Positions 16,430 to 25,860 are shown, counted from the stretch's first letter. The stretch is DNA of 64,000 nt from Aquimarina sp. Aq107 (GCF_943733665.1 NZ_OX030782.1:1452501-1516500); one strand, 5' to 3'. The notes: generated by a model from the letters alone, not told the origin. Program-made: numbers and translations.

Positions 16430-16459
16430 ATTATTTTTGTACGTTTCGACAAAAATAAT
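16430..16459. promoter_or_regulatory. 11-bp inverted repeat containing two facing -7 boxes
   Basis: Arms 16430-16440 and 16449-16459 are perfect complements around an 8-base loop. Each arm contains TATTTTTG, on the plus strand at 16432-16439 and on the minus strand at 16457-16450, so the boxes face each other. It lies between a minus-strand lipoprotein gene and the plus-strand cysteine desulfurase gene. Confidence 0.4.
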
Positions 16460-16508
16460 GGAATTGAAAGATTATAACGCTCGGTGTGGAAAATAATTTT
16501 ATTTGAAT

Positions 16509-16516
16509 TAGATTTG
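16509..16516 (+). promoter_or_regulatory. -7 box of the cysteine desulfurase gene
   Basis: TAGATTTG matches TAnnTTTG. It would give a leader of about 90 bases before the ATG at 16608. No TTG is seen at the -33 distance. Confidence 0.35.
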
Positions 16517-16607
16517 CGGTGTTATAATAAGGATATAATAAAATGAGTACTCTGTTACTGTGATTATTGTATTTTTTCGCCAATCATCAACTAAATTTTT
16601 ATATTTA

Positions 16608-17756
16608 ATGCAAAAGGTTTATTTCGATAGTGCAGCAACTACACAGTTGCGTTCAGAAGTAATTGATAAAATGACTACTGTATTAAGAGAAGATTATGGT
16701 AACCCTTCTTCTACTCACGGATTTGGTAGGTCTGCAAAAAATCATATTGAGCAGGCTCGTAAGAATATAGCTAAATATTTAGGAGTGAAAGCTTCTGAAA
16801 TTATATTTACTTCTGGAGGAACAGAAGCGGATAATCTTGCTTTGAACAGTGCGGTAAGAGATTTAAATGTAAAACATATTATTACTTCTAAGATTGAACA
16901 TCATGCAGTTTTGCATACTGTTCAAGAGATACAAGCACATGCTGAGATTGCAGTTAGTTACGTAGATATTACGTCTGATGGATCAATAGATTATAAACAC
17001 TTGGAGAGCTTATTGTCTAATGCTTCTGAAAAAACATTAGTTAGTTTGATGCATGTGAACAATGAGGTTGGAACAATTTTAGATATTAATAGAGTAGGTG
17101 GTTTATGTAAGGAACACGAAGCGCTTTTTCATAGTGATATGGTACAATCTATTGGGCATTTAGATGTAAATCTAGGTGATCTTCAGGTAGATTTTACTGC
17201 AGTAAGCGCGCATAAATTTCATGGTCCTAAAGGAGTTGGTTTTGCATATATTAAAAAGAATTCAGGGCTTAAACCATTGATTTATGGAGGAGAGCAGGAG
17301 CGTGGCTATCGCGGTGGAACAGAAGGAGTGCATAACATAGCAGGAATGGATGAGGCTTTGAGATTAGCGTATGCACATATGGATGAAGAGAAAGCATATA
17401 TTTCTGATCTAAAACAATACTTTGTAGATCAATTAAAGGATCAGATAAAAGGAGTTAAGTTTAATGCTAATTGTTGTGATTTAGCTCATAGTACTTATAC
17501 CCTCATTAATGTTTGTTTACCTATATCACAAGAAAAAGCCGGTATTTTGTTGTTTCAGTTAGATATTAAAGGAATAGCTTGTTCTAAAGGTAGTGCTTGC
17601 CAGAGTGGTAGTGGAAAAGGATCACATGTACTTGCCGAAATACTTTCTGAAGAGGATATGCAGAAACCTTCCGTTAGATTCTCTTTTTCCAGATATAATA
17701 CAAAAGAAGAAGTGGATTATGTTATTAGTGTACTGAAAGAGTTTCTGGAAAGTTAA
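16608..17756 (+). CDS. Cysteine desulfurase (NifS/IscS family)
   Basis: A PLP enzyme of 382 residues that takes sulfur from cysteine for iron-sulfur clusters or thio-modified RNA. Visible motifs: YFDSAATTQLR at the N-terminus, NPSSTHGFGR, TSGGTEADNLAL (PLP phosphate), MHVNNEVGT, HSDMVQSIG, the Schiff-base lysine in SAHKFHGPKG and the catalytic cysteine loop CSKGSACQSGSGKGSH. The loop carries the extra residues seen in class-I enzymes. I start it at the ATG at 16608 because upstream residues are not family-like. Its TAA stop shares the TTAA with the stop of the convergent receptor gene. No iscU or suf genes are adjacent. Confidence 0.9.
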   Translation: MQKVYFDSAATTQLRSEVIDKMTTVLREDYGNPSSTHGFGRSAKNHIEQARKNIAKYLGVKASEIIFTSGGTEADNLALNSAVRDLNVKHIITSKIEHHAVLHTVQEIQAHAEIAVSYVDITSDGSIDYKHLESLLSNASEKTLVSLMHVNNEVGTILDINRVGGLCKEHEALFHSDMVQSIGHLDVNLGDLQVDFTAVSAHKFHGPKGVGFAYIKKNSGLKPLIYGGEQERGYRGGTEGVHNIAGMDEALRLAYAHMDEEKAYISDLKQYFVDQLKDQIKGVKFNANCCDLAHSTYTLINVCLPISQEKAGILLFQLDIKGIACSKGSACQSGSGKGSHVLAEILSEEDMQKPSVRFSFSRYNTKEEVDYVISVLKEFLES

Positions 17757-20215
17757 AATCTCATCCCTAATCTTATATTGAAAACCCTTTGGGTTAAAAA
17801 GTTAGGAATAGCAAATTGACGCTGAGAAGCTGCATCTCTTACAAAAGTATTGGTAATAGAGTTAAGGTTGTCAAAAAGATTGAAAATTTCGAATCCGACA
17901 TTCAATTCTCTAAATTTATTAAAGAAACTCCCTTCTTTACGTCTTATTTTTTGATCCACAACTATATATGAGATTCCTAAATCAGCCCTTCTGTAATCTC
18001 GCAATCTAGTCTGAAATTCATATGGATCTGCATTAGCAGGGGATCCTCCGGGTACACCAGTTTGGTATACCAAATTAAGATACATTTTTAAGTTAGGAAT
18101 TGTGGGGACATAATCCTGAAATAAAGCTCCTATTTTTACTCTCTGATCAGTTGGTCGATCAATATATCCTCTATCGTCAAGATTTTCTTCGGTCTTTAGA
18201 AGACCTAAACTAAACCAACTTTCAGTTCCAGGAACAAATTCTCCATTTAACCTAAGATCAAATCCTGCAGCATATGCCTCTGCGTTATTATTAGCACGAT
18301 ATCTAATTCTAACATTTTCGATAGTATATGAATTTACATCAGTAAGTTTTTTATAGTATAATTCTGTAGTAAGCTTAAAAGGACGATCCCACATATTAAA
18401 ACTGTAATCATTTCCAGCAACAATATGTATAGATTGTTGCGCTTTTACATCAGGTTGTACAGTGCCTTGTAGATCTCTTAATTCTCTATAAAAAGGTGGT
18501 TGATGATACCAACCTCCAGAAAGACGAAATATCATGTCTGATTTCCAGTCTGGTTTAATGGCAACTTGTGCTCTTGGGCTAAATACTGTTTGAGAAGAAC
18601 TACTTATACCATCCCCAGAGACATTCCAATTATGTGCTCTTACACCAACATTTGCCCAGATTTCATGCTCTTTTATGTTTGTTCTTAAGCTATATTGAGC
18701 AAATCCAGAAAATCTATCGATATTTACCATATTAGTTGCTCTTACACTCGTAAAAGGGACTATAGGGCTAGCATTAGGATTGTAGGGTTGATCATTTACA
18801 AAAGTCCCAGGAGGACGAATTGAAAAACCTGCCGAATCAATAACTTCATATTCCTGAATTCGATCTCTGATATCTTCAGAAGTGTATTTTATTCCCCAAT
18901 CAAACTGATGTTCATCGGCAGTATAGGTTCCTTTATGTTCTAGGTTGAAAATTAAAGCATCAAGGTCATTTCTTGCGTGTGTTAATTGTGAGCCAACACC
19001 TTCGCTAAATTCTACTTCGCCTAGGTCCTCTCCACCAATATCAGTGTTGACAGAACCTAAGAAATATGCTGCAAAAATATCAAAGTGTTCTTGCTCTTGA
19101 GTGTGATAAGCGGAACCAATTAATTTTAAAGTTAAATTGTCATTTGCCCTATATGTTCCTTTTAAAGCACCAAAATATGTTTCATAACGATCTTCTTCTT
19201 GCCCGTCATAAAAAACCGTTAAGGCAATAGGGTCTGTGATAGGTCCAAAATTAGTTTGACGTGTTAGTGGTTCGTAATCATATCTGTTTATTGCAATATT
19301 ACCTAAAAAACCAAGCTCAAACTTTTTAGAAAAATTATATGAAAGATATGTCTGAACATCTGCAAATCTTGGTCTAAAATTGGTTTCTGTTTGTCTAGCA
19401 TCTACGAGTAGACTATTGTCACGATATCTTACTCCAACGACACCTGCGAATTTTTTATCTTTTGTGATTCCTCCCGCAGATATGCTACCGCCCAATAAGC
19501 TTAGATCTGCTGATAAGTCAAACCGTGTTGGTCTGCGATAGGTAATATCTAATACAGAAGAAAGTTTATCTCCATATTTTGCTTGAAAACCTCCTGCAGA
19601 GAAATCTACATTTCTAACCAAATCAGTATTTACAAAACTTAAACCTTCTTGTTGACCTGATCGAATTAAAAAAGGTCTGTATACTTCTATTTCATTAACA
19701 TATACAAGGTTTTCGTCAAAATTTCCTCCTCTAACCGCATATTGCGTACTTAATTCATTATTAGAGCTTACTCCTGGTAATGTCTTTAATAAACCTTCGA
19801 CACCAGCATTAGCAGAAGGGGTGATGCGTATGGTCTCTGGATCTAAAGTAGTAATACCTTCTACTATTTTTCGTTCTCGACCGGAAATAATCACCTCACT
19901 AATTTGTTCAATATCTGTTTTTAATATTGGATTTAACTCGTAAGTCTGATTTTCTTTTAGGTTTATAGTAAACGTAATGTCCTTTAGCCCTACGTGACTT
20001 ATTTTAATGGTTATATCTTGATTAGAGGGTATGTTTAAGATGTATACACCGTTTTTGTCTGTTCTAGTTCCAGAATTTTCAAAAGATACATTGGCACCAG
20101 ATATTGGTTGGTTGGATTCGTCCAAAACCACACCCTTAACAATTGCGTCTTGTGCTAATATATATTGATTAAAAGAGACTAGAAAAAAAACAAAAATAAA
20201 GAGGAGATTTTTCAA
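17753..20215 (-). CDS. TonB-dependent outer-membrane receptor
   Basis: An outer-membrane protein of 820 residues. Order: signal peptide (LFIFVFFLVSFNQYILAQ), a carboxypeptidase-regulatory-like beta-sandwich (VKGVVLDESNQPISGANVSF), a plug domain (about 100-230, with LLKTLPGVSS and QYAVRGGNFDENLVYVNEI) and a 22-strand-type barrel ending in aromatic LGMRF. The substrate is unknown; it is not a SusC of the paired type, as no SusD lies beside it. An in-frame TTG at 20257 would overlap the peptidase gene; I use the TTG at 20215, which starts a proper signal peptide (KNLLFIF) 13 bases after the peptidase stop. The M23 gene lies upstream in the same operon. Confidence 0.9.
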   Translation of the reverse strand: MKNLLFIFVFFLVSFNQYILAQDAIVKGVVLDESNQPISGANVSFENSGTRTDKNGVYILNIPSNQDITIKISHVGLKDITFTINLKENQTYELNPILKTDIEQISEVIISGRERKIVEGITTLDPETIRITPSANAGVEGLLKTLPGVSSNNELSTQYAVRGGNFDENLVYVNEIEVYRPFLIRSGQQEGLSFVNTDLVRNVDFSAGGFQAKYGDKLSSVLDITYRRPTRFDLSADLSLLGGSISAGGITKDKKFAGVVGVRYRDNSLLVDARQTETNFRPRFADVQTYLSYNFSKKFELGFLGNIAINRYDYEPLTRQTNFGPITDPIALTVFYDGQEEDRYETYFGALKGTYRANDNLTLKLIGSAYHTQEQEHFDIFAAYFLGSVNTDIGGEDLGEVEFSEGVGSQLTHARNDLDALIFNLEHKGTYTADEHQFDWGIKYTSEDIRDRIQEYEVIDSAGFSIRPPGTFVNDQPYNPNASPIVPFTSVRATNMVNIDRFSGFAQYSLRTNIKEHEIWANVGVRAHNWNVSGDGISSSSQTVFSPRAQVAIKPDWKSDMIFRLSGGWYHQPPFYRELRDLQGTVQPDVKAQQSIHIVAGNDYSFNMWDRPFKLTTELYYKKLTDVNSYTIENVRIRYRANNNAEAYAAGFDLRLNGEFVPGTESWFSLGLLKTEENLDDRGYIDRPTDQRVKIGALFQDYVPTIPNLKMYLNLVYQTGVPGGSPANADPYEFQTRLRDYRRADLGISYIVVDQKIRRKEGSFFNKFRELNVGFEIFNLFDNLNSITNTFVRDAASQRQFAIPNFLTQRVFNIRLGMRF

Positions 20216-20228
20216 AGAGTATATCTGT

Positions 20229-21944
20229 TTATGGTTTTCTAAAGAATATTGTTTCAAATGTAGTATTATTTCCTACTTTATCTAACACAATAAGTTTAAA
20301 TTTATTTTCTGTTTCTGAAATTATTTTATCTTCAAAATTATAAATAAGCATTCCTGTTTTGTAATCGTATTCCATTAAAATGAACTTTCCGTTAATGGTA
20401 GCTCTGTAACTTTTGATACCAGAATCGGTGTCATCAATTTTAATTTTTAAAAAATTAGCTTTGGACATCCATTTTTTATTAGCCACATTTATAGGAACAA
20501 TTGTTGGTTTTTCTAGATCCGAAAATAAAGAGTAGCTACCTAAAGTTCTTGTTCTGGTAGAAAAACGATTATTTTTTTTGTTTGTTTTTACGTGATAATG
20601 CTTGTTATTGTATCCTAATCTTCCAATATATAATTTCTTCTTATCGGCGGAGCTATAATTAGTGACATCAAAAACAATGGTCATATTTTTATGTAAAGGA
20701 ATTTCATCTTCATGAATTTTTATAGTATCACCATTAGTCTCAATGTCTAAATACGCTTTTTCGTACAAACTACCCTTTGGAATATATAAGTCAAAAATCC
20801 CAGAGTTATACGTGAAATTTTCTGTTGGTTTCACTAGATGAGGAGTTTTTATTATTTCTTCTTTAGTGATATCATCAATCTGTTCCCCTTTTACTGGAAT
20901 GCTAATTTCTGTTGTATTGTTTTTGAAATCTTTCACAAAGACCTTTAAGGTATATGATAAGCTATCTTCTATAGTGAAAATGCCTTTGCTTGTTACATTT
21001 TTATAGATGGAAAGCGGATTGTTTTTTTCGATAAATAGTTTGGTTATTCTGCTTCGATTCTTTTTGTAATGCTTATAATCAATTAAGCGATTGATATAGC
21101 GAGTTTCAGAAAAAGAAAATCGTTTCATTTCCATTGAAAAGTTTTCTTGCCCATTTAATTCTGTTGTTATCTTATAAACTCCATTTTTATTGGCAGCTAG
21201 ATTTTGTTGATCTATTGTAGAGACACCAATCCCTATTTTTCCTAAAGCTTTTATTCCTTCGGCTTTAAAATCACCATTATCCATAGGAATTAACCTCAAT
21301 TTAGTTGGTTGTTGGTTTCCATTGGTGTGCGAAGTGTCGTCTAAACTGTAAACCCATACACCATTGATTGTTGGTTTTTTGGTATCTTTTATATCAATAC
21401 CAAAGGACATCGGGTTCATAGGTCTTGCTTTAGCATCTCTTATTTCAAAATGCAAATGTGGTCCACCACTACCACCAGTATTTCCACTAAATGCCAGCAC
21501 ATCACCTTTTTTTACAGATAGTGTACCTGCTTTAGGGAAAAGTTCTATTTCATAGGATTCTTTAGCGTACTGTCTTTTTTTTATGTAAGCTTCTATCTCT
21601 GGGGAGAATTTTTGTAAGTGAGCATACACTGTAGTATATCCATTAGAATGTGCAATATAAATAGCTTTTCCGTATCCAAAATGAGAAATCTTTATTCTTG
21701 TTACATTTCCGGTTGCTGCAGCATATACTTTTAATCCCTCTTGTCCTTCTGTTTTTAAATCTAAGCCAGAGTGAAAGTGATTAGATCTTAATTCTCCATA
21801 AGTACCCGAAACAGCAAGCGGGATGTCTAGAGGGTTGATAAAATAATCAGTTGGAATGTCTTTTTGGCAGTATCCAATCGTAAAATTGAAGATTAAAAAT
21901 AATGTAATAACTCGCATAGAAGGTAAATGTAAATATTTAGACAT
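20229..21944 (-). CDS. M23 family metallopeptidase
   Basis: An exported protein of 571 residues that probably cuts peptidoglycan cross-links. The LytM/M23 domain (about 45-175) has all zinc and catalytic residues: HSGLD (His58, Asp62), YAHL (His109) and HLHFEIRD (His163, His165). The remaining 390 residues are beta-rich with no recognised domain (possible Ig-like folds). A signal peptide is present, either from the ATG at 21944 or from the ATG nine codons later (RVITLFLIFNF). It is transcribed together with the TonB-dependent receptor; this pair recurs in flavobacteria as far as I recall. Its start is divergent to the zapA operon. Confidence 0.9.
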   Translation of the reverse strand: MSKYLHLPSMRVITLFLIFNFTIGYCQKDIPTDYFINPLDIPLAVSGTYGELRSNHFHSGLDLKTEGQEGLKVYAAATGNVTRIKISHFGYGKAIYIAHSNGYTTVYAHLQKFSPEIEAYIKKRQYAKESYEIELFPKAGTLSVKKGDVLAFSGNTGGSGGPHLHFEIRDAKARPMNPMSFGIDIKDTKKPTINGVWVYSLDDTSHTNGNQQPTKLRLIPMDNGDFKAEGIKALGKIGIGVSTIDQQNLAANKNGVYKITTELNGQENFSMEMKRFSFSETRYINRLIDYKHYKKNRSRITKLFIEKNNPLSIYKNVTSKGIFTIEDSLSYTLKVFVKDFKNNTTEISIPVKGEQIDDITKEEIIKTPHLVKPTENFTYNSGIFDLYIPKGSLYEKAYLDIETNGDTIKIHEDEIPLHKNMTIVFDVTNYSSADKKKLYIGRLGYNNKHYHVKTNKKNNRFSTRTRTLGSYSLFSDLEKPTIVPINVANKKWMSKANFLKIKIDDTDSGIKSYRATINGKFILMEYDYKTGMLIYNFEDKIISETENKFKLIVLDKVGNNTTFETIFFRKP

Positions 21945-22039
21945 TAAAATTAAAGTGATGTTTAATTAAAAACTAAAAGGCTATAAACGAATTACTTGAT
22001 TGACTAGATATTGTCGCTATAAAATTAGTTTAAAAACTA

Positions 22040-22070
22040 TTGGGTTTTTTCAATTGGTATGTTAACTTTG
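22040..22070 (+). promoter_or_regulatory. Promoter of the coiled-coil/zapA operon
   Basis: TTG at 22040-22042 and TAACTTTG at 22063-22070 are separated by 20 bases, a good match to TTG-N17-23-TAnnTTTG. The first ATG is at 22098, giving a leader of about 24 bases. Confidence 0.65.
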
Positions 22071-22097
22071 TGTAACGAAGTATTGCGTAAAATTAAA

Positions 22098-22388
22098 ATG
22101 AGTGATTTAATTGAAATTGTTGATTCTCTTGAGAATAGGATAAGTAAGTTGCTTCATAAGTATGATTTACTTAAGCAGCAAAATACCGATCTGAAGGGAA
22201 AGATAAAGAATTTAGAAGAAAATTCTGAACTCCAGGTTGATCAATTAAAACAATGGGAAGAGAAATTCAGTGCACTCAAAAATGCAAATGCAATGCTAGG
22301 CAGTGATAAATACAAAAGGGAAACCAAGCTCAAAATAAATGCCTTAATAAGGGAGATAGATGTGTGTATAGCGCAATTATCAGAGTAA
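22098..22388 (+). CDS. Small coiled-coil protein upstream of zapA
   Basis: A soluble protein of 96 residues, nearly all predicted coiled coil (heptads in VDSLENRISKLLHKYDLLK and the following LKGKIKNLEEN). It has no catalytic motif. It lies eight bases upstream of zapA behind a shared promoter, so it is probably a cell-division-associated partner, like ZapB-type coiled coils; this is inferred from context. I start it at the ATG at 22098; the upstream in-frame ATG at 22059 overlaps the promoter box. Confidence 0.75.
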   Translation: MSDLIEIVDSLENRISKLLHKYDLLKQQNTDLKGKIKNLEENSELQVDQLKQWEEKFSALKNANAMLGSDKYKRETKLKINALIREIDVCIAQLSE

Positions 22389-22396
22389 TTAATACT

Positions 22397-22687
22397 ATGG
22401 CAGATAAATTAAAAATCAAACTTTCGGTTGCGGATAGAGTATATCCACTAACGATAAATCCTGATCAAGAAGAGGGATTACGTAAGGCAGCTAAAAAGAT
22501 TGAGGCCATGATTAAACAGTTTGAGCAAAGTTATGCGGTGAGAGATAAGCAAGATGTATTGGCGATGTGCGCTTTACAATTTGCTGCACAAGTAGAACAA
22601 AAGGTTATAGATAAAGATAGTGATGAAATAAATGTTTTGGGCAGATTAGGTGCTCTAAATGATTTGTTACAAGATCATCTATCTTAG
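22397..22687 (+). CDS. zapA: Cell division protein ZapA
   Basis: A cytoplasmic protein of 96 residues that bundles FtsZ filaments at the division site. The N-terminal half has the ZapA beta-strand pattern (LKIKLSVADRVYPLTINPDQE, shown by residues 4-24) and EGLRKAAKKIEAM; the C-terminal half is the dimerising helix (VLAMCALQFAAQVEQK). I start it at the ATG at 22397; an earlier in-frame start overlaps the coiled-coil gene. A 6S-type RNA follows, as ssrS follows zapA in E. coli. Confidence 0.88.
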   Translation: MADKLKIKLSVADRVYPLTINPDQEEGLRKAAKKIEAMIKQFEQSYAVRDKQDVLAMCALQFAAQVEQKVIDKDSDEINVLGRLGALNDLLQDHLS

Positions 22688-22710
22688 ACGTTCATTAAAA
22701 TAAATAAGGT

Positions 22711-22894
22711 TACTGCCTGCACTAGTTATTATTTTTTGATAAACTCAACAAGAATTATTTTAAAAAGGGTGAGTTTAAGTTGTAAAAGCAAGCCGTGCTG
22801 ATTTTTCAGTTTCACGGATCCTTGATCAGCTTGTTAGCCCTAAACCTGTTTTTACAGAGTTTATACAAAACCCATGCTAGTGCAGGCTTTTTTT
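22711..22894 (+). ncRNA. ssrS: 6S-like regulatory RNA (6S-Flavo type)
   Basis: The 230-base gap between zapA and rny holds a long hairpin-type RNA. A perfect 11-bp closing stem (22715-22725 with 22877-22887) encloses about 150 bases, and a T-run follows at 22888. The size of about 180 nt, one long arm and the location after zapA match 6S RNA, and a 6S-Flavo family has been described in flavobacteria. 6S RNA imitates an open promoter and binds RNA polymerase. Identification rests on position, size and the closing stem; I could not align it to the family model. Confidence 0.7.
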
Positions 22895-22917
22895 ATATAT
22901 AAACACTAACTAGGATT

Positions 22918-24483
22918 ATGGATAATATTATATTTTTGATTATTGCGGCAGTTGCGGGATTAGTGATTGGCTTTGTCATCGCTAAGGTATTAGAGCGCAA
23001 TAAAGCTTCAGAAATTATCAAAAGCGCTAAAAAAACTTCTCAAAGTATTATAAGAGAGGCAAAGAGTGAAGGAGAGACAATTAAGAAAGATAAAATACTT
23101 CAGGCTAAAGAAAAATTTATCGAATTAAAATCTGAGCACGAAAAAGTGATCCTGTCTCGAGATAAAAAGATGGCTGAGGCAGAAAAAAGAACAAGGGATA
23201 AAGAATCTCAGGTTTCTAATGAGTTATCTAAAGGTAAGAAGCTTAATGCCGAATTGGAGCAGAAGGTTAAAGATTATAATCATCGTAATGATTACCTTGA
23301 AAAGAAGCAAAGCGAATTAAAGAAACTTCATAAAAGTCAAGTGCAGCAATTAGAAGTAATATCAGGATTGTCTGCAGAAGAGGCTAAGGATCAACTTGTA
23401 GAGTCTTTAAAAGAGCAAGCGAAAACGGATTCAATGGCTCTGATTCAGGATACTATTGAAGAAGCTAAGCTTACTGCGCAACAAGAAGCTAAAAAAGTAA
23501 TAATAAATACTATTCAACGAATTGGAACAGAAGAAGCTGTAGAAAATTGCGTTTCTGTGTTTAATATTGAGAGTGATGATGTAAAAGGTCGAATTATTGG
23601 ACGAGAAGGAAGAAATATTAGAGCAATAGAAGCCGCTACAGGAGTAGAAATCATAGTGGATGATACTCCGGAAGCTATTATATTATCCTGTTTTGATTCT
23701 GTAAGACGAGAAGTAGCTCGTCTTTCTCTACATAAATTAGTAACTGATGGTAGAATACATCCGGCACGTATTGAAGAAATAGTAAAGAAGACTAGAAAAC
23801 AAATTGATGAAGAGATTATAGAAGTTGGTAAAAGAACCGTTATTGATCTTGGTATTCATGGATTACATCCAGAGTTGATTAAAACGGTTGGTAGAATGAA
23901 ATACCGTTCTTCTTATGGTCAAAATCTTTTACAACACTCTAGGGAAGTTGCAAAACTATGTGGAGTAATGGCTTCTGAATTAGGTCTAAATCCTAAATTA
24001 GCTAAAAGAGCCGGATTGTTACACGATATTGGTAAGGTTCCAGATACAGAAACAGAAGTTCCGCATGCTATTTTAGGAATGCAATGGGCAGAGAAGTATG
24101 GGGAGAAACCAGATGTGTGTAATGCAATAGGGGCACACCACGATGAAATAGAAATGAATGCGCTTATTTCTCCAATAGTTCAGGTTTGTGATGCAATTAG
24201 CGGAGCAAGGCCTGGAGCGCGTCGTCAAGTCTTAGACTCCTATATACAGAGGTTGAAAGATTTAGAAGATATAGCATTTGGATTTAATGGAGTTAAAAAA
24301 GCATATGCTATTCAGGCTGGTAGAGAGCTAAGAGTTATTGTTGAAAGTGAGAAAGTGAATGACGAAAGAGCGGCCAGTTTATCGTTTGAAATTTCTCAAA
24401 AAATACAAACAGATATGACATATCCTGGTCAGGTAAAAATTACTGTTATCAGAGAGACTAGAGCGGTTAATATTGCAAAATAG
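22918..24483 (+). CDS. rny: Ribonuclease Y
   Basis: A membrane-anchored endoribonuclease of 521 residues that starts mRNA decay. Order: N-terminal membrane helix (about 4-22), long charged coiled coil (about 30-200), KH RNA-binding domain (about 215-275, with [19 protein letters not shown]) and HD domain with HSREVAKL (metal His) and LLHDIGKV (His-Asp), then the C-terminal RNase Y region. The length is normal. A terminator shared with the next convergent gene follows the stop. Confidence 0.96.
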   Translation: MDNIIFLIIAAVAGLVIGFVIAKVLERNKASEIIKSAKKTSQSIIREAKSEGETIKKDKILQAKEKFIELKSEHEKVILSRDKKMAEAEKRTRDKESQVSNELSKGKKLNAELEQKVKDYNHRNDYLEKKQSELKKLHKSQVQQLEVISGLSAEEAKDQLVESLKEQAKTDSMALIQDTIEEAKLTAQQEAKKVIINTIQRIGTEEAVENCVSVFNIESDDVKGRIIGREGRNIRAIEAATGVEIIVDDTPEAIILSCFDSVRREVARLSLHKLVTDGRIHPARIEEIVKKTRKQIDEEIIEVGKRTVIDLGIHGLHPELIKTVGRMKYRSSYGQNLLQHSREVAKLCGVMASELGLNPKLAKRAGLLHDIGKVPDTETEVPHAILGMQWAEKYGEKPDVCNAIGAHHDEIEMNALISPIVQVCDAISGARPGARRQVLDSYIQRLKDLEDIAFGFNGVKKAYAIQAGRELRVIVESEKVNDERAASLSFEISQKIQTDMTYPGQVKITVIRETRAVNIAK

Positions 24484-24500
24484 AAAAAATAGTTTTATAT

Positions 24501-24540
24501 AAAAAAGAGCATCAATTATTTTAATTGGTGCTCTTTTTTT
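24501..24540. terminator. Bidirectional terminator overlapping a coding end
   Basis: A 13-bp stem with one G-U pair, flanked by A6 and T7 runs, ends rny. On the minus strand the last codons and the TAA stop (24521-24523) of the neighbouring gene lie inside the same hairpin. Confidence 0.85.
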
Positions 24541-24937
24541 GTTGGTCTATTAGTAATAAATCTTCTTTTCTCTGTCCAAGAATTTCATCTTTCCAAGTTA
24601 ATGCAGATTCTAAATCTTCAAATTGCTTAAAATCTTTTTTAAAAAAAGACTTTTCGTAACTAGCTAGAGTCTTTTGTTTTGGGTCATTGGATACAACTGC
24701 AAATCCCTTAAGATTGGTAACCTCAGCAGTTTTTATATAAATAATAGGGTCCACAGCGTACGAATGAACTCTATGAGTTATATAAACAAAAGGTGTTTTT
24801 TTAAAATGTTTCTCTGCGATTTTAATGAGAATTGAATTTTTTAGAGTGCATACTACTATTCCTTCATTCATAACTGCAATCATGTAGTTATGATAAATAT
24901 CTAGTTTGCAAAAATCTAAATTATATGATCTAATCAT
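24521..24937 (-). CDS. STAS/SpoIIAA-like protein, copy 1 of 3
   Basis: A soluble protein of 138 residues. It shares with the next two genes the pattern Y-LDF--L-I--NY, FVYITHRVHSYAVDP, AVVSNDP and a C-terminal DLESALTWKDEIL helix. The C-terminal F-D-xxSAL-W- ending and the alpha-beta layout recall SpoIIAA-like/STAS-type proteins, but no phosphorylatable serine motif is evident. It is the most divergent copy, with an extra C-terminal tail (KEDLLLIDQQKKSTN) that runs into the terminator hairpin. Confidence 0.65.
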   Translation of the reverse strand: MIRSYNLDFCKLDIYHNYMIAVMNEGIVVCTLKNSILIKIAEKHFKKTPFVYITHRVHSYAVDPIIYIKTAEVTNLKGFAVVSNDPKQKTLASYEKSFFKKDFKQFEDLESALTWKDEILGQRKEDLLLIDQQKKSTN

Positions 24938-24988
24938 TGGGGAGGTTTACATGTTGGATTTAATAAGAATAAAAGTATTTAATAAGAT

Positions 24989-25360
24989 TTATTCCTTTTT
25001 TAATATTTCATTTTTCCACTCTAAAGCTTCGCTGATACTGGAGAAATACTTCAGTTTCTTTTCGAAAAATTTGCTTTCGAGTTCCGTTAATTTTTTTTGT
25101 CTATGATTTTTTGATACCACCGCAATACCAACAAGGGTATCTATCTTGGTAGTTTCATGGTAAACTGTGGGGTCAACCGCGTATGTATTAACTCTGTTAG
25201 AAATATATACAAACGGTTTATCCTTGAAGTATTTTGTTACAAATTCCAATAGTAGTTTGTTATGCTTAGGCATAACTAAAAACCCTTCTGAAATGGTGTT
25301 TTTTAAATAATCTTCCCGGATTTCCACCAAAGCGAAACCTAAATCATAGTGTTTTGACAT
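24989..25360 (-). CDS. STAS/SpoIIAA-like protein, copy 2 of 3
   Basis: A soluble protein of 123 residues, paralogous to its two neighbours: FVYISNRVNTYAVDP, GIAVVSKNHRQKKL and ISEALEWKNEIL match the same positions in the other copies. It is separated by 51 bases from copy 1 and by 113 bases from copy 3, all on the same strand. No catalytic motif is visible. A role in protein-protein regulation, as for STAS proteins, is only a guess. Confidence 0.65.
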   Translation of the reverse strand: MSKHYDLGFALVEIREDYLKNTISEGFLVMPKHNKLLLEFVTKYFKDKPFVYISNRVNTYAVDPTVYHETTKIDTLVGIAVVSKNHRQKKLTELESKFFEKKLKYFSSISEALEWKNEILKKE

Positions 25361-25473
25361 TTTAGATAAAACGATACTATTATTTAAGTATGGTTAATTT
25401 TTCATTAAGTTACAATAAAAGTATTGTTTTTAAAAATTAAAATTCAATTGGTTAATATGTTTTAGGGGAAATT

Positions 25474-25860
25474 TCAGTAAAATAATTTTTCATATTTATC
25501 CAGTAATTCATTTTTCCATTGTAGCGCAGATTCTATATCATCAAAACGTCTAAGTTCTTTACTGAAGAAAGCTTTTTCTAGTTTTGTTTGTTTTATTTGA
25601 ATGGGATTGTCTGATACAACTGCAAAACCAATTAAGTTTTCAATTTTAGCGGTTTCTAAGTATATAGTAGGATTTACTGAGTAAGAATTGATTCGATGTG
25701 TTAAGTATAAGAACGCCTTATTCTTATAATGTTTTTCTACCATTTCTAAAAGAACATCGTTATGCTCTGGGGATACTGTTACACCTTCGTTTATGGTAAC
25801 CTTTATATAGTCTTCGAATATTTCTATAAGACCAAAATCCAATAAATAGGAAGTAATCAT
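25474..25860 (-). CDS. STAS/SpoIIAA-like protein, copy 3 of 3
   Basis: A soluble protein of 128 residues, the upstream member of the tandem triplet: YLLDFGLIEIFEDYIKVTI, FLYLTHRINSYSVNP, GFAVVSDNPIQ and DIESALQWKNELL are shared with copies 1 and 2. All three frames are intact. The gaps contain no clear terminators, so a shared transcript is possible. Confidence 0.65.
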   Translation of the reverse strand: MITSYLLDFGLIEIFEDYIKVTINEGVTVSPEHNDVLLEMVEKHYKNKAFLYLTHRINSYSVNPTIYLETAKIENLIGFAVVSDNPIQIKQTKLEKAFFSKELRRFDDIESALQWKNELLDKYEKLFY

